Source: JAULUH01 sp032111745
GTDB taxonomy: Bacteria; Chloroflexota; Anaerolineae; JAAEKA01
Direction of reading: 5' to 3'
DNA length: 5,358 nt
NCBI GenBank assembly: GCA_032111745.1
Contig: JAULUH010000342.1
Span: 1 to 5,358 of the forward strand
Positions within the stretch are counted from its first letter, which is position 1. Every line of letters begins with the position of its first letter. The notes beneath the pieces are model-generated. The model ran no database searches and was not told where the DNA came from. It saw only the letters and a list, made by a program, of their open reading frames with translations. Both the position numbers and the translations under genes were made by a program. Positions 1 to 3,874 of the stretch are shown here, one piece after another.

Positions 1-365
1 GACAGAGCCTCTTCGTCCGTCTCGGTCGCCTGAAGCTCCTGCAGAAAGCGGTGTTTCTGGCCACGCTCGAGCATCGACAGCAGGGCCAGCATGATGCCAT
101 CGATCACGGCCCACGCCAGGGTGGCGCCTAGCACGGCCGTGAATAGCTCCGTGCCGAAATCCTCCGGGATGGGCTCGTCGTACCCTGGCAGACGCATGAT
201 CACGTCGAATGCCAGGGTGAAGGTCAGCACGATCAGGATGCTGTAGATGGCCGCAGTCAGCGCGTCGATTGGGTCCAGGAGACGCTCCAGCAGACGCTCC
301 ACCAGGCCCTCCGGGGGCGACGGGTGGCGCTGGGGGCGACGGGGCGATGGCCTGCTGGCTGACAT
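1..365 (-). CDS. Small VIT1/CCC1-like membrane protein (3' end missing)
   Basis: The frame is open from an ATG at 365 to the left edge, giving 121 visible residues; the C-terminus is outside the window. The N-terminus is basic and proline-rich (residues 2-18). An amphipathic stretch ERLLERLLDPIDALT (23-37) follows, then two hydrophobic helices (about 37-57 and 74-98) separated by an acidic loop, and a charged tail starting ERGQKHRF. The pattern 'LLDPID...FGL/ILIVLTFT' followed by 'LGATLAWAVIDGIM...ERG' resembles short proteins annotated as VIT1/CCC1 transporter family, which are distantly related to vacuolar iron/manganese transporters; this is recognition from memory, not a search. Actual transport is unproven and two helices alone seem too few for a transporter. 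The ATG has GGAG four bases upstream. A GTG at 302 (residue 22) has a better-spaced GGAGGG at 307-312 and would remove the proline-rich part, so the true start is uncertain. It lies 71 bases downstream of the lipoprotein gene, past a strong hairpin. Confidence 0.55.
   Translation of the reverse strand, partial: MSASRPSPRRPQRHPSPPEGLVERLLERLLDPIDALTAAIYSILIVLTFTLAFDVIMRLPGYDEPIPEDFGTELFTAVLGATLAWAVIDGIMLALLSMLERGQKHRFLQELQATETDEEAL
307..312 (-). promoter_or_regulatory. Possible internal ribosome binding site for an alternative GTG start
   Basis: On the minus strand GGAGGG is followed after four bases by a GTG at 302-300, in frame with the VIT-like protein. Starting there would begin the protein at VERLLERLLDP, directly at the conserved-looking part, and drop 21 basic, proline-rich residues. 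The site may also be just coding sequence for Pro-Glu-Gly. Confidence 0.3.
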
Positions 366-389
366 GACTCTCCGCTACCTTGGGGGTCG

Positions 390-424
390 GGCCTTCCCGG
401 AGGCGCCTGGCTTCCGGGAAGGCC
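390..424 (-). terminator. Strong hairpin after the lipoprotein gene, no U-tract
   Basis: A perfect 12-base inverted repeat (390-401 with 413-424) can be extended inward by one G-T and two G-C pairs, leaving a loop of about five bases. It begins 13 bases after the lipoprotein TAA codon (437-439). On the minus strand it is followed by CGACCCCC, not a T-run, so it is not a classic intrinsic terminator. It could be a U-less terminator, an mRNA 3'-end stabiliser or an attenuator before the VIT-like gene. Confidence 0.5.
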
Positions 425-436
425 TCAGATTGGCGG

Positions 437-2290
437 TTATGGCGCCCTGTTGGCGACGACGACGATCTGTCCAGCGCCAGAGCTCAGTTCCAGCAGATTG
501 CCGTCGAGGCGAAGGGTAGCTACCGTCGGCAAGGCGAACAAGAACCGGGCCTCCTGGTCCATAACGCCCTCAGGCTCGCCACAGAACAGCGTGGTACCGG
601 CGGGTTGGCCGATGCTGATGCTGGTGCCGCTAGCCTGATAGGAGGCAAAGTACGTGTTGCAGCCAGAGTTGCCCCGCACCTGGCCATCTGTGCCGAACTC
701 CATGGTGATGCGCGTGCCGGGCAGCAATGTCACGATGCCGTTACCATCATTGTAGTTGACTACCTCCCAGCGCGAGCCCGCCAGCGGGTCAGGTGCCGGC
801 GCCGGAGTTGCCGTGGGTGGTGGGGGCACCGGGGTTGCTGTAGGCGCCGGGGCCGCCACGCTGATGGTCACCTCGCGGAACACGGTCGTGCCATCCCGCT
901 GCAACACGCGCATCTCGTACGTCGTGGTGGTGACCGGACAGACGACCTCGCTGCCCTGGCCGGCGCGCGGGAAATTGCTGTAGGACTCACCCCGCGGGTA
1001 GACCCAAACCGCCTGCACGTTCTGCACGCTCCAGTTGAGGGTGGCACACTGCCCCTGCTGGATGCTCGTGCGGTCGGCCCAGAACGATATCTGCGGCCCA
1101 GGTGTCGCCGTGGCCGCCGGAGGCGGCGTCGGCGTCGCAGGCAGCCGTGTCGGCGTTGGCGGCGCCGGCAACGGCGTGGCTGTCGGCGGGGGTGGCGGTG
1201 GTGCCGCGATCACCGGGACGTCTTCCGCGTTGGTAGCCAGCACGAAGTCGGCCGACACCCAGCCGATACCGCCCGGCGCCGAGGGTACCGCCACGGCCCA
1301 CCAGCGGCCATCCTCGCTGCGGCCAACGATCTCACCCTCGTCGCCCGCACGGGCCACGCCGATCACGGGGAAGTTGGTGCCAGGACCCGAGCGAACGTTG
1401 AGGCTCTGCGCTCCGGTCACCCGGCCTGTGGGAGTGGCCGGCTCAGGCGCCGGAGCCGGCAGGTCCAGGATGGCCTTGCGGGTCATCACTACCGCGATCT
1501 GGTCGCCAGCGGTGCGCATCTCCAGGAGGCCGGCCTGGATGCTGTAGGTGGCGGCGCTCTGCAGCGCCACCAGGTACTCGAACTCCTGGTCCAACACGCC
1601 CGGTGGCTCCGGGCAGAAGCGGAAGGTCGTGCCCGGCATGCCGATCTCGATCGCGTTGCCGTCGACCGTGAAGTCGGCAAAGTACTCGTTGCAGCCAGCG
1701 TTGCCGGCCACCTCGCCGTTCTCGCCAAAATTGGCTGTGATCTCCGTGCCCGGGAGCAGGCTCACCACGGCGTCTCGGCCGTTGTTGTACGAGAGTACAT
1801 CCCAGGCCGTGCCGGCCAGCTCCTGGGAATCGGCCACGAAGGTCGCCACGATCTCATCCCCGGCCCGCAGGATCAGCTGGCGCTCCGTGGCGATGAAGCT
1901 CGTGGTTTCTGCCAGCGCAGCCATGTAGGCTGTCGCCTGGCTCATGACGGGCTCGGGGCAGGCCATCATGGTCGAGGCCGCCGGCTGGTTGATGGAAAGG
2001 TTGTTTCCGTCCTGGGTGTAAGTGGTGCTGAACCGGTTGCAGCCATCGGTCCCGGAAACCGTGCCGTCGGCACCAAACACCAGGGTCACCGTGATATCCG
2101 CCAGCGGCAGGCTGCCATCCAGCGAGCTCAGAATCCATTCGGTGCCTGCCAGGTCAGCACTGGCTTCCGAGGCAACATCCTGCGGCAGTTCCGCTTGCGG
2201 GGGAACCTCCGCCGGCACGACAGGCGGTTGGCATGCCGCCAATGCCAGCAAGACAATGGCGAGCAGGCCTAGCTTGGTGAGTGTCTTCAT
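437..2290 (-). CDS. Secreted lipoprotein: META-META-SH3b-Ig-like-META
   Basis: 617 residues. A lipoprotein signal peptide is clear: MKTLTK, a hydrophobic core, and lipobox LAAC with lipidated Cys20. A short Pro/Glu/Ala tether (21-46) follows. The domains I read are META/HslJ-like 1 (about 48-152), META 2 (158-272), bacterial SH3 (289-351, with LNVRSGPGTNFPVIG and a GWVSADFV end), a proline-threonine linker (359-399), an Ig-like beta domain (400-478, WADRTSIQQGQCATLNW to TTTTYEMRV), a second Pro-Thr linker (479-502), and META 3 (503-614). Each META domain has the hallmark GCN motif and a second cysteine: C84/C111, C200/C226, C544/C570. The Ig-like domain has C415/C451. Disulfides are plausible outside the membrane. 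META domains occur in E. coli HslJ and in many envelope lipoproteins; their molecular function is not firmly known. SH3b domains often bind cell-wall peptides. The ATG is supported by AAGGAG at 2300-2305. A surface scaffold or stress-related role is inference; no catalytic motif was seen. Confidence 0.9.
   Translation of the reverse strand: MKTLTKLGLLAIVLLALAACQPPVVPAEVPPQAELPQDVASEASADLAGTEWILSSLDGSLPLADITVTLVFGADGTVSGTDGCNRFSTTYTQDGNNLSINQPAASTMMACPEPVMSQATAYMAALAETTSFIATERQLILRAGDEIVATFVADSQELAGTAWDVLSYNNGRDAVVSLLPGTEITANFGENGEVAGNAGCNEYFADFTVDGNAIEIGMPGTTFRFCPEPPGVLDQEFEYLVALQSAATYSIQAGLLEMRTAGDQIAVVMTRKAILDLPAPAPEPATPTGRVTGAQSLNVRSGPGTNFPVIGVARAGDEGEIVGRSEDGRWWAVAVPSAPGGIGWVSADFVLATNAEDVPVIAAPPPPPPTATPLPAPPTPTRLPATPTPPPAATATPGPQISFWADRTSIQQGQCATLNWSVQNVQAVWVYPRGESYSNFPRAGQGSEVVCPVTTTTYEMRVLQRDGTTVFREVTISVAAPAPTATPVPPPPTATPAPAPDPLAGSRWEVVNYNDGNGIVTLLPGTRITMEFGTDGQVRGNSGCNTYFASYQASGTSISIGQPAGTTLFCGEPEGVMDQEARFLFALPTVATLRLDGNLLELSSGAGQIVVVANRAP
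644..673 (-). repeat. META core repeat, copy in domain 3
   Basis: This 30-base segment encodes the GNSGCNTYFA core of the third META domain. It matches 27 of 30 bases with 1676-1705. It is direct nucleotide evidence that the second and third META domains come from an internal duplication. Confidence 0.7.
785..856 (-). other. Pro-Thr-Ala linker coding segment 2
   Basis: Encodes lipoprotein residues 479-502, a low-complexity run with TATPVPPPPTATPAP character between the Ig-like domain and the third META domain. Such linkers are expected to be extended and flexible outside the cell and are frequent in Chloroflexota surface proteins. Confidence 0.7.
1094..1216 (-). other. Pro-Thr-Ala linker coding segment 1
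   Basis: Encodes lipoprotein residues 359-399, including a run of six prolines and repeated TATP/PTPT units, between the SH3b and Ig-like domains. The DNA is correspondingly repetitive (GGCGTCGGCGTC-like on the plus strand), which makes this stretch prone to length variation and assembly errors. Confidence 0.7.
1676..1705 (-). repeat. META core repeat, copy in domain 2
   Basis: Partner of 644-673 (27 of 30 bases identical), encoding the GNAGCNEYFA core of META domain 2. META domain 1 has the same GCN motif but is clearly more diverged (GTDGCNRFST). Confidence 0.7.
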
Positions 2291-2299
2291 CGTTGTTTT

Positions 2300-2305
2300 C
2301 TCCTT
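2300..2305 (-). promoter_or_regulatory. Ribosome binding site of the lipoprotein gene
   Basis: AAGGAG on the minus strand, nine bases before the ATG at 2290, followed by an A-rich spacer. It is the best-formed Shine-Dalgarno site in the window and fixes the start of the lipoprotein, which also agrees with the signal peptide. Confidence 0.8.
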
Positions 2306-2366
2306 ATGCTTGGTTGCCCACGACCAGACGGTGCGGGTAGCGAAGACATGATCCGAACATTGCGAA

Positions 2367-3101
2367 TCACCGCAGCACCAGTGACATCAACCCATAGAGG
2401 GATAGACCTCCGATATACAGGATACCAGCAAAACCTGGCTCACCCTCACGATTGGCTTCCGGAATCAGGCCTTGGACGACCGTTGTGGTCAGGAAGCCTG
2501 ACGCCAGCGCCACCAGGATGAACCGCAGTTCCAGGGATTGATTGCGCAGCACTAGATAGCCCAGCATGCTCCCTGTGAGCACAGCCAGGAAGCACAAGAC
2601 ACCCAACAGGCGGCGCCGTTCCTGGGAAACACCCTGCCGCCTGGCGGTTGCCGTGGTCACAAAGGTTAGCGGGGCCGTGCTGATAGCCAGCCCAAGCGCC
2701 AAGAGCAGGCCGGTCGCCAGCGTCAGCGTGGACCCAACGCCGATCACCACGCCGTCGATCACCAGGTCCACCAGGATGCCGATGTACAGGCCGAGGGACG
2801 CCGGGCCATCCCCGGCCGACGAAGTCCTGGATGATAGGATGCGCGTCGAGGCGTATTCCAGGACGACATACAGCACGCCGCCGACAAAGAAGGCCAACAC
2901 AATCCAGCCGTAGGGGCCGCCGCGCACCGCCGGCGGCATCAGGCTGAACGCCACCAGGGCCGTGATGATCCCAGCCGCGAATTGCAGCGCCGCGCTGACG
3001 GCCTTTTGCGGCGCATCGAACCGTTCGGCCACCGGCGCGCCGAGATAGGTCAGGAACGACGCGAGCAATGCAATGCCGAATACCAACAAGAATTCGCTCA
3101 T
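2367..3101 (-). CDS. ZIP-family-like membrane protein with altered metal-site motifs
   Basis: 244 residues and strongly hydrophobic, with about eight candidate membrane helices (roughly 3-23, 36-56, 64-84, 102-123, 127-150, 165-185, 191-212, 224-243). A hydrophilic loop lies between helices 3 and 4 (86-100), and both ends are short, as in ZIP (ZupT/GufA) transporters. Helix 2 FAAGIITALVAFSLMPPA and helix 7 ALASGFLTTTVVQGLIPEA follow the family pattern (FAAG...LLPEA; AAG...ELIPEA). The helix 4 motif usually written HN..EG is here DLVIDG (D112, D116), and the helix 5 HxxPE-type motif is replaced by AISTAPLTF, with no His or Glu. The protein has no histidine in its membrane helices at all, so canonical Zn/Fe/Mn transport is doubtful. 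The ATG at 3101 is the only sensible start because an in-frame TGA lies upstream without another start codon. No Shine-Dalgarno site is well placed, which suggests coupling to the TRIC gene 39 bases upstream. Confidence 0.7.
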   Translation of the reverse strand: MSEFLLVFGIALLASFLTYLGAPVAERFDAPQKAVSAALQFAAGIITALVAFSLMPPAVRGGPYGWIVLAFFVGGVLYVVLEYASTRILSSRTSSAGDGPASLGLYIGILVDLVIDGVVIGVGSTLTLATGLLLALGLAISTAPLTFVTTATARRQGVSQERRRLLGVLCFLAVLTGSMLGYLVLRNQSLELRFILVALASGFLTTTVVQGLIPEANREGEPGFAGILYIGGLSLYGLMSLVLR

Positions 3102-3114
3102 ATCAAGAGGACAC

Positions 3115-3144
3115 TCAGCCTTTCGTAGCCAGGTACTCGTTCAT
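3115..3144 (-). other. Possible nine-codon leader ORF between the TRIC and ZIP-like genes
   Basis: An ATG overlaps the TRIC stop codon as ATGA (3141-3144) and reads MNEYLATKG to a TGA at 3115-3117, 13 bases before the ZIP-like ATG. Terminating ribosomes could pass through it and reinitiate at the ZIP-like start, which lacks its own good ribosome site. Such a short ORF can arise by chance, so this is only a candidate. Confidence 0.2.
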
Positions 3145-3791
3145 TGCGGTCCGTTCGGAGGCAGGATAGGCTGCGTTCGCCAGTCGTAGCGTAGGCTCAG
3201 CACGCGAATCAGCACGAAGAGCGCGATGACGCCCCAGGCTGCAACGATGTTGTTGACGTCGAGGGCGGCCACCAGGACCACAAACAACACACAGACCAGA
3301 AACGCCGCCGAGACGTAGAACCGGCCCGGCTTGAGCGCGACCGGCGTATCGCCAACCATCAGGTCGCGCAGGATGCCGCCGCCGAAGCCATTGACCATGC
3401 CGATCAGCACCACGCCGGGTAGCGGCACCTCAGCGGCCAGGGAGAGCTGCATCCCGATGACGGCGAAGGCGGGCACGCCGATGGCATCGATCAGATTGAT
3501 CACACGGTCCACCAACGTCATGCGAGCGATCCGGTCCCGAAAAAAGCCGACCGCGATGGTAGCGGCCATGGTCACGATGAGGTACCATGCATCGGTGAGC
3601 ACGGGCGGCATCGTCTGCAGGAAGAGGCCGTCGCGCAGCGTGCTGCCGCCGGTTGAGGCCAGCAAGGCGATCACAAAGACGCCGGCCAGGTCGTAGCGCT
3701 TGTGCATGCCGACGATGGCGCCGCTCAGCGCCCACAGGAACAAGGCGAAGTAGCCGAAGAGCGGCGGAAGCTGGAATTCAGGCTGCAACAT
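3141..3791 (-). CDS. TRIC/UPF0126 (YicG-like) cation channel family protein
   Basis: 216 residues, a normal length for the bacterial family, with about seven hydrophobic segments. The two internal half-repeats typical of the family are clear. Half 1 (about 13-88) carries TGGSTLRDGLF (47-57) and half 2 (about 98-172) carries FGGGILRDLMVGDTP (136-150), each followed by an aromatic-rich helix. The glycine-rich GG-LRD segment forms the kinked pore helix in solved prokaryotic TRIC structures. The family conducts monovalent cations, mainly K+, as trimers in the inner membrane; E. coli YicG-type members have also been linked to glycine transport, so the substrate here is not settled. The ATG at 3791 is preceded directly by an in-frame TGA, so it cannot start further upstream, yet there is no Shine-Dalgarno site within 12 bases. 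The gene ends 39 bases before the ZIP-like gene and is probably co-transcribed with it. Confidence 0.9.
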   Translation of the reverse strand: MLQPEFQLPPLFGYFALFLWALSGAIVGMHKRYDLAGVFVIALLASTGGSTLRDGLFLQTMPPVLTDAWYLIVTMAATIAVGFFRDRIARMTLVDRVINLIDAIGVPAFAVIGMQLSLAAEVPLPGVVLIGMVNGFGGGILRDLMVGDTPVALKPGRFYVSAAFLVCVLFVVLVAALDVNNIVAAWGVIALFVLIRVLSLRYDWRTQPILPPNGPQ

Positions 3792-3803
3792 CGTTCATCG
3801 TTG

Positions 3804-3859
3804 GGGGCCACTGCCGGCGCCTTGGACTGGTAGTGTGCAGGCGGTCACAGGGTGGCCCC
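3804..3859 (-). promoter_or_regulatory. Inverted repeat in the abgT-TRIC gap
   Basis: GGGGCCAC (3852-3859, minus strand) pairs perfectly with GTGGCCCC (3804-3811), enclosing a 40-base loop that has some short internal pairings. It lies between an AGGAGA sequence at the abgT stop (3869-3874) and the TRIC start at 3791. It could be a U-less terminator for abgT, a structured leader for the TRIC gene, or a small insertion. A 40-base loop is long, so stability needs a folding calculation. Confidence 0.35.
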
Positions 3860-3868
3860 TCGGTTGTT

Positions 3869-3874
3869 TCTCCT
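3869..3874 (-). promoter_or_regulatory. Orphan Shine-Dalgarno-like site at the abgT stop
   Basis: AGGAGA on the minus strand overlaps the abgT TAG codon and is followed by AACAACCGA, very like the lipoprotein initiation region (AAGGAGAAAACAACG then ATG). No start codon sits at a normal distance: the TRIC ATG is 77 bases further on. It may be brought near the TRIC start by the intervening hairpin, or be a chance match. Confidence 0.3.

Noticed and set aside
1094..1216. Tandem GGCGTCGGCGT-like DNA repeats as a possible satellite or CRISPR-like array
   Set aside because: The repetition follows the proline-threonine codons of an in-frame protein linker; there are no uniform spacers and no palindromic repeat.
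1035..1547. A 170-codon plus-strand frame rich in Gly, Val and Ala
   Set aside because: It mirrors the Pro-Thr linkers and SH3b coding region of the lipoprotein; its repetitive composition is a by-product of those codons.
380..2272. A 630-codon open frame on the plus strand opposite the lipoprotein gene
   Set aside because: Its codons are in exact register with the lipoprotein codons, so stops would appear only opposite TTA, CTA and TCA codons, which are avoided in this GC-rich coding sequence. The product is arginine-rich low-complexity sequence with no recognisable domain, and it runs antisense across a clear lipoprotein.
2291..2366. A sigma-70 promoter in front of the lipoprotein gene
   Set aside because: The only -10-like string (CATAAG) overlaps the ribosome binding site, and no -35 at 16-18 bases was found, so I could not support it.
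2306..2521. A 71-codon plus-strand frame crossing the gap before the lipoprotein
   Set aside because: It overlaps the ZIP-like gene end on the opposite strand, has no ribosome site I can see, and shows no domain or membrane pattern.
3792..3845. Very short ORFs directly upstream of the TRIC start (MNDVAA from 3798, and a GTG frame ending six bases before the ATG)
   Set aside because: They are tiny, partly overlap the TRIC start, and have no ribosome site of their own; chance is the simplest explanation.
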